Below, in pieces: positions 48,237 through 60,591 of a DNA stretch of 64,000 bases. This DNA comes from Cruorifilaria tuberocauda (taxonomy: Eukaryota > Nematoda > Chromadorea > Rhabditida > Onchocercidae). The stretch lies in contig JABVXU010000235.1 in assembly GCA_013365365.1 (NCBI GenBank), positions 1-64,000 of the forward strand, in the 5' to 3' direction. Position 1 is the stretch's first letter; each line of letters opens with the position of its first letter. The notes under the pieces were generated by a model, which was not told the origin of the DNA, did not search any database, and saw only the letters and a program-made list of their open reading frames with translations. Made by a program: the position numbers and the translations under genes.

Positions 48237-51200
48237 TTAATCGGATTCTGAAATGGTCTGTCCTTCATTGCTAACTTCACCTGAAGGTTCGTCCTCATTA
48301 GCTGCTATAGAATCTTCTTGAACATGTGGTATTGTTCTGACACTGTTTCCTGAATAGAAACTTTTTTTTCGGCCTGTAAGGTATTAAAACTTGACTACCT
48401 TTTTCCTGAAATAGCAAAATCCAGGATAAGTTATGATGAATTGAGCTATTCTAGATAAGAAAGAACTGAAACATTTTACTTCCTAGTCTTTGTTTTTTTT
48501 TAAGAATTTTAAACTTATGGAATTGTTAACTTAAAGTCAAAATAAAAAACAGCCTTTTTTTCTTAAAAATATTTTGCAACATTTAATTAATTCATTACTT
48601 CTGCTTGATGCCGGTAATGATTTCTTTTTACGAATACATTTGTCAGCACTCATTTCATGCGGCATTAATAACATCGTGGCACGGAAAAAATAAAAAAGAG
48701 GGTAATAGAGTAAATTATAGCAACTGGAAGAATAAAGATCCGCGAATCGCTCTACCTTAAATCGAAGAAGTTCTAAAAAAAATTGAGAAAAGGCGTTTAT
48801 TTAACAACTTTTTCGTTATTCTTTTTAAATTCAAATTTGAAATTCAATTAAAGAAAAATGTAATTACACCTGTGATGCGAAAAATGTGGTACGTGATCCG
48901 CTTCGAAACAATGAACCCATTTTGCTATAGTACTTATCCATCTCTTGAGTTTTTTCCTGTAAGATAATTTGATATATTTTATCTGTCATATCTTAGAAGT
49001 TAAAAAATGCAATTGGGAAGGAATTTAAAATAAGTTGATAAACTATTGCTTGTCTTACTCGGATTTGAGCATTTCCTTCTTGAATAATTGATTGAGCAGA
49101 GATAATATTTATCTGATTATACATCGCTTCAACTTGTTTCGTCAATTCTATTACTTTTTCGAAAAGATCATGACGTTGTGACCAAATAGTTATTTCTTTT
49201 ACTAGTTCAGGTATCACAAGAAATGTACGCCATCCTTTTAAGTGAAGATTCGATTAGATAATTTAAGTTTCAATAGCCGATTAACAGTAGCTAATAGAAT
49301 TCATTTCAGTTCTATTCTGTTTGTTAGAAGTAATAGTTTAACTGAATAATAATTCTTCACATTCAAACTAATTCCATTTGTTAAATAAGAAGTATGAAGC
49401 AAAAAGCAAAAGTAGTAGGAAAATTGAAAAAATCATTCATAAAATAAAAGAAAGAAATTAACATAATCTTATAAGCTCCTATTTCAAGTTCCGAAAGTCA
49501 CAAATTTTATCCTAGTAGATTGAAAGCAGAATATTTACCTTTCGTCTTTTTTGATTTGAGTACATCACCAAAGATATGATCACCGATATATAGCACTTCT
49601 TTGTCGCGAGCATTAAATAGCCGACGAAAATCATCTGAATTACCTAAAAACGAATAATCAAAATTCTCAGTTGAAATCGAAGAGCTTCTGAATGATTTGA
49701 TTCGCTCTTATATTTATAATCCATTCTTGAAAAATAATAAAGCAGGGAAGTATGAGGCGTAGCAAAGAAAATTCTTGGTAGTTTTTTTTGCAATTCCAAA
49801 TTGCTAGTCCCAAATAAGCTGAGAAGGAAATATGACATTTTAGTAATATCAAATCAATTAAGCTCACTGATGGGTAGATTAACAACCGAAAGCCTAAATG
49901 ACGACATTATAAACTATTTTAAGGAAATTCATAATATAGAGAGGAAGGAGTAGATCGGACATGAAATTATATTCACATTATGAAAACAATTATCGAAACA
50001 AGTGTAAAAAGGATTTTTCCTCAAATAAGTTATTAGTTTAGTAAGCGAATAGGTACCGCCAGCATAAACGTCGCCCTTTTTAAGTAATCCCTGATGTACG
50101 CCAATTTTAGGCGTTCCTGTGGTAGTATCGATTTGTCGAAAAACAGTGCCTTTCACGAACCATAGCGGTTTTTTTGCATCAACAATTGAAACATCAAAAT
50201 ACGATCTCCAATCTGATCCAATCAAGTAGCTTAATATTCCCTGAATATTATTTAAAAATAAAGCTTCAACTTCTTAATAACACGTGCTTTCGTTTCAACC
50301 AAAAAACGTTCACAAAAATGATTTAGCGTTAAATTAGAATTAAATTTTCGATCTTTAATTCGCAAAGCCTATCTATTCTAGGAAATCAAACGTAAAAACA
50401 AACATTTGTATAACTGTAGTTGCTATTAGTCAACAGAAATGTTCGTCCACCGTGAGCGCTGATCAGTTGCAAGAGTGGTTTAATTCGATTATCTTTGATA
50501 ACATATTTGTCCAAATTTTGCAAAACATCTTTTTTTAGCGAGCTCTTAAAGCATGGATATAAATTCATCCAATGTTAAATTTTAAAATTGAAATAAATTT
50601 TTCGTAAAATAAATATACTAGTGAAAGACAACTATTATTACACATATGATTTATATCAATAAAAGTTTAAATTGCATTTAAAATTAAAACGTTCATCAAA
50701 AATTTTTTATAATTGATTGAAATTAAGAAGTATTTCCGAATAGCTCTAACAAAAGATTTTTAATCTTAGTTACAAAAGAAATTGAAAGGAAAATAATAAA
50801 ACAATTTGAATGCTAAAAACTTTAAAAAATTCGGTGAATTAATTTATACATCGTTATGAACATAACCGACAGCGCTTAAAACATCTTCAGCAAGTGATTT
50901 ATATGATATTACTGTATCTCCGTTTCGAACACCTGTACCATCATTTGTCCTGAAAACGAATTTGATCCGAGCATTGTTCGCATACTCTTAGATAACAGTT
51001 TCTATAAAGTTGTAAATAAAATTAATAGATAATTGAAATTCTTCTTTTGGTATCATTAACCTTCAGCAAACCAGTCACATTTATTGGGTGGTAAATGATA
51101 ACCATTAATTTTCTAATGTTATCTCCAAAAAAATCAAAGCAAAGAGCTTATACTCTTCTCGATTAACCCAGGAAAGGAATCGATAAAATTCATTAAATCC

Positions 51201-53145
51201 CACAGAAAACCGTGCCATTTGTAATTTTTTTGAAGACTATTTGAAGAACCTGATTTTCGTTGAAGTATCTACTCTTCATTTCGAATAATTTGAGCTATTA
51301 AAAAAAATTTATAGAATGTGAAGTTGCTATCTGATTTTTCTGAGTATTAAAGCCTTAATTAATCTAAATAAAGATGCTGATATCATGAAAATGGAAGATG
51401 AAGATGTACTATAATAACCCTGATAGTAAAGTTAGCTTTCAAAAATCACGACATTAAGAAGTATCATCTGCTAACAATGTGCTAGTAAATTCGTCTATCT
51501 CTGTTATTCGATTCCTACTGCATTTTTATTTCTGTAAGAGAAGGAATAACAGAGAAAATCAAAGACTGAGAAAATAGAAAATTTTCGAAATTCAACAGTT
51601 TTTCTTGTTGAAAGTTTTTTTTTTAACAGCGCTTTTGTTAAGAAAGATTGTTAAATAGTCAGAAAAAGAATGATATATGTAAATATAAATAAAAAGATGG
51701 GAAAATCGAAGATATGTCTTTCTGATTTTCTAATTTCTAATTCTCTTTACTTATTATTTTCCATCCTATCCCTTTGCAGCTTTCTAATTTTTCAGGTAAA
51801 AATTCAGCGCCACATCCAGGTGTTGGAATGAGAAATGAAAAAACTCAAATACACTAATTTTTTAAGATTGAAAATTCTGTTTTTTTTTTCACATATACTG
51901 GTCACCGATTTTATTCAGTTAATTTATTGGAACACATGTTTAAAAATTTTCCCTAGATATTAGCCAAGTATTTGTTACCTTTCGTAGTCTTTATGATTGT
52001 CGAAATATTGAATGAGAGTAATGAGCACATACGTATGGGCTACATCAAACAATGAATTCATCACCAGAAAGTTTTCCAGATTTCGCAATGAAATAAATTT
52101 ATTCGGATAACGCTTCTTGATATCCGATCTAAAGTAATATGTAAAATTTTTAAATTAACTTTCCACCTTCTACAATCACTAGTTCTAATCCAAAAAAATT
52201 TCGTGGAAAAATTTCTCTTATTCATTTCTGAGAAGAATTAATGACGATAAAAAGTTTACCGACGAAGATAATTATAGCCATGTATGCCAACAAGGATATT
52301 TCCAAATCCATCAACTTTTAGCAAATTACCGAAAGTTCGATCAAACCATAAACCTGTGATAGCAGATTAAAGATATAACTGATGCACAATTTTACGCTTT
52401 AGACTTGGTTTCTTGTGATATCACCAATCTTAGTAGAAAGACACAATTTTTTAGGAAATTTCTGTTGAAAATTATAGAAATAAACTTCAAAGATTTCGAT
52501 CCGAAAATACAGTAATTTCCTATAGTTATTAAAGGAAAATTTGAGGAAGATACCACGAATAGCAAAATCTTGTTCATATGGAAAAGATCGTAATTGTTCA
52601 GGATAACCGAGTAGTATCAGACGATTTATAATGTTATCATACAGCAAAATGTCATATTCTGGTGATTTGTAAACTAAAAGATTTTTGCAGTGTTTGAAAT
52701 TTAAATGCAGTTGAAATAAAATGAAATGAAATTTCAATGAAATCGTTTTATCATGTAAGATTTGAGGTTTAAAATTAACTTGAGTATCCGAGATATAATT
52801 GTGACATATCAAAGGTTGTTTACTCTGAAAGAGTAAACAACTAGTTTTTACTGAAAAAACAAATTCATATCAAAAAGTACGTTTGTATCAGTAAATTGAA
52901 TTCAAGTTTCGAGTGTTCACAACCTAAAGGATTTTTAATAATCTTGTTAAAAATTTTTAGCATTCAATTTTCAATTTTCACTTACTTGCTAACGTAAAGT
53001 CCATGTCAAATCCATAATATCGAATCTTTTGAAGATAAACTGATCGATTGGAAAAAACACTGAAACATTGTGTACGAATTCGATAAAACCGGATTAAATA
53101 ATCTGAAGGCGAGCAAAAGTCCGATCGAAAATGTGTACTTGTCAT
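48237..53145 (-). CDS. NT5C2: cytosolic purine 5'-nucleotidase (HAD family)
   Basis: Cytosolic IMP/GMP-preferring 5'-nucleotidase; dephosphorylates 6-hydroxypurine nucleotides and balances purine pools. 528 aa (human 561) in 12 exons: 52986-53145, 52554-52673, 52260-52353, 51979-52128, 50850-50949, 50404-50544, 50057-50240, 49539-49643, 49059-49234, 48870-48956, 48599-48755, 48237-48349. HAD motifs in order: I GFDMDFTL (D47 nucleophile, D49), [12 protein letters not shown] (T247), [11 protein letters not shown] (K279), [17 protein letters not shown] (D338, D343). Conserved YKSPEYD follows motif [11 protein letters not shown] and [12 protein letters not shown] mark the C-terminal part. The tail is acidic and Ser-rich and ends ESD, shorter than the poly-Glu tail of vertebrates. 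The ATG at 53145 gives an N-terminus close to the human length before the HAD motif. Confidence 0.96.
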
Positions 53146-54180
53146 TCTTAAACTCAAAACATCACTCTTATCTTCTTTACACTTTTCGGTTTAGATTCCA
53201 TCCGTAATTTGTTATTGAAATTTTAGCACAACAAAAAAACTGTTCCAAAATGAGAATTTCTACAACAAAGAAAATCGCTTTTTAAAATTACTTCTTTCAT
53301 TTTCTCCGTCTTCTAGAACTTTGAGTTCAAAATTATTTGGGTCATCAAAAAGCTATCACTATGAAATATTTATCTCATAGTTAGTAACAGTGGTGCGACT
53401 GAAATACATTACTGTTTGCATGGATCATTCTCGAAAGCCCGCCAATCCATCTTCATTTCGGAGTTTTCAGCAGAAGGTTTTACAAGACTTTTGTTTTTTG
53501 CATAACTTTTAGTATTCCCCACTTCTTTATCTTTCTGCATTTTAGTATTTTCGAGATGATGCGTTCTGAAAGTCTTTGAATCATTTTAAACATATCGTTA
53601 CGTTTAATTTAAATACAAATCTATCGCCTCGAAATATAAAGTTGCCATTAAATATATTTAAGAGTTCCGAACAAGAAAACGAACAAAAATTCAGATTTTT
53701 CAGCAAGTCGGGAAGAACTTTTGGAAATTGATAGCTGTCGAAATTTTTAACTGTTATGTCTTTATTTTATTTGTCTGCTTTCAAACCACCAATTATCCTC
53801 TTCTTAACAGACCAACTTAGTGATTTGGTTTACGGTTAAAAATTTGAGACATTTGAGGTTTTCATTACCCTTCACAATTTCTTTAAAGTATTCTATGAGA
53901 TTTTTATAGAAAGATTAATTCCAGAAGAAATTGTAATTATCGAAGTAAAATCGACTGAAATATCTCTCAAAAGTAGTTAAAAATGAATTCGTTTTTAAAA
54001 ATCCTTTCTTTTATAAATACGGTAAAAATTTGAATGCAATGTCTACATGAACATTATATGCAATATTTAAGAAGAAAAATTATAAATGAGTTGTCGAGAA
54101 TTTTCTCGAAACTAGATTTCAAATATAAATACTTATTTCTAATCTTTGTATTTTATGAAGATTAGGGCAACATGAGAAAC
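53146..54180. other. region upstream of NT5C2, no gene seen
   Basis: AT-rich sequence 5' of the NT5C2 start codon, expected to hold its promoter or trans-splice acceptor. I see no exon or RNA gene. Confidence 0.5.
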
Positions 54181-54387
54181 TCAAGGTATGATCTTCTTGA
54201 GTCTCTTTTTGGCGCACTATATGATACAAGACGTTTATGCCATTTTTTTAATATTTCCGGTGGATTGTCATCTGTATGATCTCCGTGCTTTCACAATTTT
54301 GTCCCTATCTTTGCTTAGTGATAAGGATAGGACGTTACAATCATGGCTGTGTTATTATGCCATATTCTCATACATCCATATCCCCGT

Positions 54388-54590
54388 GTATCTACTGATA
54401 TCAAATCTCCCTCCTCAGTAAAAAAACTCAGCCCCCTTAGTCTAGCAAAAAAAGAATCACGGTTGATTGAGGGAGTGGTTTTCTCCGGGGTTTTCATTGC
54501 TGTACAGGAATTCTTCTATTGAATAAAATATTACGTTGGTTCGTGCTAAAGCCAAACAACTCAACTCAATCAAGCTCAAATTCCACAACA
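54388..54590. repeat. ~205-bp dispersed repeat, copy 1 (LTR-like)
   Basis: Diverged direct repeat of 54760-54971. Shared landmarks in the same order are GTATCTACTGATA, CTTAG then CGAGAAAAA-like sequence, TTTTCATTGCTGTA, TATTGAATAAAATATTA, GTTGGTTGTGCTAAA-like sequence and a CTACAACA-type end. The internal AATAAA and the ...CA terminus suggest LTR fragments. No retroelement coding sequence lies between the copies. Confidence 0.65.
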
Positions 54591-54759
54591 ATTGGATATA
54601 TTTAAATACTAAGGGATGGTCCAAATTTGTATTATAGAAAGATCACCCTTAAGATGTCACCATTAAAAACCAATTTACCTGATAAACTTTCCTGTTGATC
54701 GGATTTGAAAAAGATGGATAAAAGATATTCATCTTTCATCTTTTATTCCACATCTCATC

Positions 54760-54971
54760 GTATCTACTGATAGATCAGATCTCATCTTAGTAAAAAATTC
54801 CTCCCTCTTAGCCGAGAAAAAGAGGGCCACTGTTGTCATTCGCGGTGTGGTTATTCTCCAGGTTTTTCATTGCTGTAAACGAATCTTCTACTGAATAAAA
54901 ATATTATGTTGGTTGTGCTAAACCCAAAGAACTCAACTCAAATCAAGTTCAAACTTTCCAAATTCTACAAC
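54760..54971. repeat. ~205-bp dispersed repeat, copy 2 (LTR-like)
   Basis: Second copy of the unit at 54388-54590, same orientation, offset about 372 bp. The two differ by many substitutions and small indels, so the duplication or insertion is old. The pair lies between NT5C2 and the 3' end of dyf-13. Confidence 0.65.
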
Positions 54972-55157
54972 ATGAGTCGATGTTAAATTATTTCACCATG
55001 TAATATGGGGTAATTTGTATGTTAAATTTTAAAATGACCTTTGGTGAGAATTTATATGTTTGCATTTTGCAAAATAGAATACAGAAAGCTATTTTCAAAT
55101 TCTAATTATTGAACACAACTTGGACTTTTTTATAATATATTGCAGAATACAGTGAGA

Positions 55158-58100
55158 TCATATGTCCAAATTATTTTCTCGAATATATCGTCGGATAATA
55201 TTAGCGATGTATCCAACTTGCGGATGTCTACTCCTTTCCAATAAAATGATCGCTTCATGAAGATGATCACTGAAATTTGATTCCATTCTATAAAAGTATA
55301 AATATACAAATAGAATTTATAACTTACGTCCAATGATAAAGCGAAAATAAATGAACATTTCTGGAGAAAAGTAAGATTAAAAAGAAACTAGAATCTATAA
55401 TTTAGGATCATTTCATTTCGTTACAAGCTAAAATCTAAAAGCATATAACGGCTACCAGAAGAATATTCGACTACCTATTTTGAGATTTCAGAAATAAGAC
55501 ATTAAAACAAATCCAGTTCTTTATAGAAAGAGATAAACTAATTATGACGACAATTGCATAATTTAAGAGTCTTGGATCTACCATATTCTCATACTGTTTA
55601 CAAACAAGCAATATTTAAAATGACATTGATTTAGTAGAAAATACAAACGGTAATGCTTTCTGTTCCACGACCAATTTGAATATTCCAATAATAGCTCCAC
55701 GTTTGCCTTCCCAGTATTCCGGATTTGGTTCAATTCTCTCTATAGCATCGAACGATTTTGCCGAGTACAAATAATCACCAATCTTAACATCTTTTACAAC
55801 CATCACATCTTATAAAAGATGAATAAATCATAAAATCATCTGAAGAAGCTTGCGGCAAAATTCTACTGATTTTTGCTAATTATGATTGATCTAATTTCAA
55901 GAAAAAATATCTCAAAAAAAGTTTTAAATTCTAACAGAAATCTGTCCGTTTCTTATTAATTATATAAACTATTTGAATCGTTGCTTTCCTGATTTAAAAT
56001 GCATCAAATAAACGTACTCTATAACAATCGTTCGCAATTAGACACAGCAATTTGAAGATATCGTTAGAATTCTTCATTTTTACATACATATCCCAGGCTA
56101 AGTTACTTTTACCATTTTGGATATCTGAAAAATGATTTAAGACTTTGAATTAATTAACTTTGGCATTATTATAACTTATCTTGACAATCCTTCTTCAAAT
56201 TGCAGGCTAACACCACCACTTAATAGGAAAAATTTCTCCTGTAATTTTTTGCTTCTTCACTTTCAAATAATTTCAGCCTATTTAATTCCAGCGAAAAGGC
56301 AAAGCTAGGAAAAGAAGAAAAGAAATAAAACAAGGAGAACAAGAAAATAAAAAACAAACAAGCTCGAGCAAGGGTAAGAAAATATGCAGGCTTTTTCCTC
56401 AATTCTTCATCGGTCACAAGTAATAGAGAAGCCTCAGCTTCTGCACTGTTACCACTGGCTAATAAGGCTTGACCGATATTGAAACTGAATGTATCGTCAT
56501 CATAAAGATAGGTCTAAATGGAGAAAAATCTCAATCTTCTCTTCCAATGCATAAACCTTAAAAGGCATATTGCAATTTCTTTTTATAAAACATACTTTAA
56601 TCGAGTTCAAATAAACAAGCACTTCATCAAACTGATTGCTTAAAAAGTAAGATGACGCCATAGCTTGTCGACCGATAATTGTATCTATCAAAAAAAAAAA
56701 AAAATTAAATGAGATATTAGAATCAAACGATGATTTAATCATATTTAATAATGAAAAAAAGAAATTTATAATAGAATTAATGAAGCACTCAGAATAAAAA
56801 TACCACATTCAGCAGCTGATTCGCCGACTATTTTGAAATGTTCTTGCGCCACTTCCAAATCTTTCCTCTGCAACAGAATTAAAGTATAATGAGCAAACAA
56901 CTTAACAGGTGTAGTTTAGGCTGAAATTTTCAATAAATGATTCTCTGAGATGAAAAATAAAATACAAATAGTCGATTAAAATCTAAAAATTCAAACAGAA
57001 TAATCCGACTCACAGATTTCTTCTGATAACCAACGCTACAATAAGTGATTGCCTTCAGGAGATGTTCAATTGGATGTTGTGGTTCTATATTGTTTATCAA
57101 ATTAAGTGCTAATTCTACTTCACCTATAAACTTAGTTATTAAAAAAGAGAAAGAAAAAGATCCTAAATTTGATTTACAAAACAAAAAAATTTTGGAATTT
57201 TGGAATAACTGTGAATGAAATTAATTCTAATTCTCTTACGGAACTGTTTAATCCTTCTTATTCATTCGTTAATTCCATTCATACTTTTAATATTTATGCA
57301 ACCAGATTCAAAAATAATTAGGATAGAAAAATTTTTTAATTTTATATCATTTTAACATTCAGTTAGCAGAGAATATGAAAGTTTAACTCGGATTATATTA
57401 TGAAACTTGTGAAAAATACTTATTTAATGGCGGAAAATTTCCTCCTATCTTGTTTTTTATCTATTTCCTTTTTTATCTGCTTTCGTCACTTGCAATTCAT
57501 TTCATGTTTTTCATTTTAATTCGTTAGCAGTATTATCGTATCTCAAATTCTGAACAAAGAAGATGTAAGATGTCACCAACGTTTTAGTCCGAAATATCTA
57601 TAAAAGAGTCTGATTTAGGAATTTTAACAGAACAATGAAACAAAGTATACTTCTTTTCAAGTAAAAAATAATTAAATTGAGTCTTGCTTCGGGTAAACTA
57701 TCGACAAGTGGTGGAAAAACTTGGAGTGCGGCATTCCCGTCACGAAAGACGATCTGAAATGCAATGCAATAAGTTTGAGAGAGGCTTTATTTTTAAAGAT
57801 AGATTTGGAAATTGAAAAAAAGGTTGCGTGGAAGTGAAAGACAAACTGTATTATGAGAGATGATATCCTTCACAAACGTGAAACTCGGTGTTTTCTCATT
57901 CTGCAATTTTTCAAGTTCTTTTATTGCAGTTCTGCCATTATATAATCTGTAGTGATTGCAAGCTCGTAGATTTATAGCAATGGCACTGTCTGGGTTCTCA
58001 TTCAAATAAACTTGCAATGCTTCCTATATTTAAATGATATAAATTTTGACATATTACAGTACAAATAAATTGGTCTCATAATTTTGATATTTATGTTTAT

Positions 58101-60116
58101 CAAGAGAGCCAGATGTAAAAGTAACGGATGATATTTGAAATCTCATAAAAATTGAGCACTTTTTGAAACTACTTGAAATGTATTAATAAGCGTTTGCTTT
58201 ATCATCACTAAACGGTCTATTGCTAGATACTTACGAGTGAAAGATCGTAGTAATCAAGCTTATAATAGCATAAAGAAAGATAAACATTCAAAGCAATGAA
58301 ATTCCTGGAAATAAAATTAGAATCATTGAAATACTGCAATACTATATATCTTTCACATACCCAGTTTATTAAACATTTGAAAAATTCATAATCATATAAT
58401 TTGATAAGATGCAAATTTAAGAATTATCGAAATTTCAAAATTATTGAAATAAATTACTTTTTACTAATTAGAGTATTTTTATAGATATCAATAGCCTCTT
58501 GATAATGCGAACGTAAATAATGCATTGCAGCAAGTGATAACTGATCTTCAACAGTATCTTGTAGATTACTCCAGTTCACCAACAGTTGCTTCTCATTCTT
58601 CAATCGATATGCCAGATGGAAAAGTAAACGATTCTGAAGTGCATTCTTTGGACCTAAAATAAGTAAGATTATAGCAATGTGTAAGTATGATCTTATATCT
58701 TATCATTCTGTTTCGGAAAAGAATAATAGAGGACAGAATATTCTTGGAGAGAAAAGCATAAACTTGATGAAATTTTTTTTTATTTTCAATCTCTTCATAA
58801 ATTAGCTATATATAAATGTCATCTCAATAAATTATAACAAAATTCACGACGCGTCACATTCTTCATTTTCAATTAACACGATAAGAATCAGCTTATTTGC
58901 AACTAGTCTTTTGAATATAAGTGTTAATTTAACTGTCCAGCTCTAAATACCTTTGTCCGCATATTGTTTCGCTTCTGCATATAAACCAAGGAAAAAGCAG
59001 CAACAAGCAATATAAACATTAACTTCTGACGGACAATTTTTCTCAATCAGCATTCTTTCATATATCTAAAATTATCAACAAAATCTTCAACAATTAAATC
59101 ATTCAAAGAGGGAAAAAGGAATCACTGAAGAAAATTTTAATTTAAATAATTCATACATTTAAAATATTTAATTTGAAAAATATGAATTATTATTGGAAAA
59201 AAGTCAGTCAATGATCAATGGTTTATAAAGAAATTAGCTTAATGTTCTCAGTTCCAAAAGTGATTATTACAAAGTGTTTGCTCTTTTTCTTATTATTTTA
59301 ATTTTAAATTATTTAAAATTTATTATTCTTATTATTTAAAAATCATTCTTATACTATTTATTATTTATTATTCTTATTATATTTTCTTATTATTTATTTA
59401 AAATTCTTATTATTCAAAGTGATTGTATATATTCCAGATTCATTACTGTACCGAAATTAGCTATTAATTTATGTTTTATGAGTTTTTTTTGTGTATTTAC
59501 TAACCGATATTGCTTTCCGATATTCGCCAGCATGGAAAGCACAGTATCCGAGCCAAAGCTCTATAAAATCATCTGTGTTTCCATTTTCTGATTGGAACTG
59601 TAATCTTTTTAAAATTTAATTTTGTGACTTGATCATTAGTACTGGAATTTAATATTTTTTGACCGTACCTGCCGCGCATTCTGTCAGATCAACCAATTTT
59701 GTCCCAAAATTTTGGGTGATGAACTTGTTTAATTCATAATCAAAAAAATTTCACAAGCCTGTAATATGGACATGGCACCGATGTAATCGCGTCTCAATAA
59801 GAACTCATCCAACTCAGGAATTTTCCTATCTTTCAATTTCTGTTCTGGTTTCTTCCAGATAGGTCGAAGTCTGGATAACAACTGCAATGATCATCCAATT
59901 CAATTTAAGCATTATTCTAATTTTACTAACTAATTATGAATTTTTGGAAGACGACACTAAACTTCTCGGAGAACAACTTTCATAAATCACTAAATATTAT
60001 CAATTTGACCGCACCATCCTTTCGGCAATAAAATTTCGAAAAGTTATAGTCAGTCCTTTAAAGAAATTTCCGAGCGATTTAAGTAAGCATATTTTAATCC
60101 GACGAAAGCTTACCAT
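55158..60116 (-). CDS. dyf-13: intraflagellar transport protein IFT56 (TTC26/DYF-13)
   Basis: TPR-rich IFT-B subunit needed for ciliary cargo transport in sensory neurons. 549 aa (human TTC26 554) in 15 exons: 60114-60116, 59759-59881, 59505-59597, 58951-59065, 58458-58653, 58235-58304, 57847-58023, 57651-57753, 57014-57123, 56804-56867, 56596-56684, 56360-56513, 56018-56124, 55649-55782, 55158-55269. Signatures: KLKDRKIPELDEFLLRRDY near the N-terminus, ALNVYLSLCYYKLDYYDLS, INLRACNHYRLYNGR, VFPPLVDSLPEARLNL, IANDCY then SAKSFDAIERIEPNPEYWEG and a C-terminal helix ending ENNLDI. Exon 1 codes only the initiator Met (ATG directly followed by GTAAGC), and exon 2 appears to end at a GC donor (59758-59757). 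L47 lies 475 bp upstream on the same strand, a possible operon. Confidence 0.96.
59281..59420. repeat. AT low-complexity repeat in dyf-13 intron 3
   Basis: Irregular repeats of TTATTATTCTTATTATTT and TTTAAAATT make up most of this intronic stretch. It looks like slippage-derived low-complexity DNA with no sign of function. Confidence 0.7.
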
Positions 60117-60216
60117 GATTTCTACAGCAAATTTAGCTGAACGAATGGGCACTGGAGGAAGGTATGCTCAATGTTATTAAAAATCGCCAATGACGACAAG
60201 TTGCTTGAGGTAAATA

Positions 60217-60468
60217 ATGGTTGCCAGGGTGATTGGCATATTGTTCATTTCAGTAACCGTGTTGCATTTTTTTCTCGTAATAAACAACTATTTGAAAGGA
60301 TCAGAACATTTAACATTATGCTCAAGTGAAGCTATGCTGATAAAGAAAGGCGGCCATAGTTCAATCGAAAACAAAGAACAACCAAAAATTAGCGTTAGAA
60401 AAATCCACTTTCTCATTTTTGAACTGGGAAAAATAGGAATAAAATTCCGGAAGAATGAAAAAAATTGA
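60217..60468 (+). CDS. candidate single-pass membrane microprotein, hypothetical
   Basis: An 83-codon ORF antisense to, and inside, the gap between mrpl-47 and dyf-13. It begins MVARVIGILFISVTVLHFFL, an N-terminal hydrophobic anchor of ~20 residues, followed by a hydrophilic Lys-rich tail. The start context AATAATGG is favourable. I do not recognise it, and a chance ORF in the intercistronic region is as likely. Confidence 0.25.
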   Translation: MVARVIGILFISVTVLHFFLVINNYLKGSEHLTLCSSEAMLIKKGGHSSIENKEQPKISVRKIHFLIFELGKIGIKFRKNEKN

Positions 60469-60591
60469 CAGTGTAACGAATTCCGATTCCGAGTTTTTTA
60501 TAGTCCATAACAGGAAAATATAACGATATCATGTGAACGTAAAAAACTATACAAAAGAAAATTTATTGTAATACCAAGTATAACACTTTTA

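Noticed and set aside
56165..56360. Possible extra dyf-13 exon (GAGAAATTTTTCCTATTAAG region)
   Set aside because: Open for ~20 codons after an acceptor-like ACAG, but direct joining of exons at 56360 and 56124 reproduces the family sequence LARAYI without a gap.
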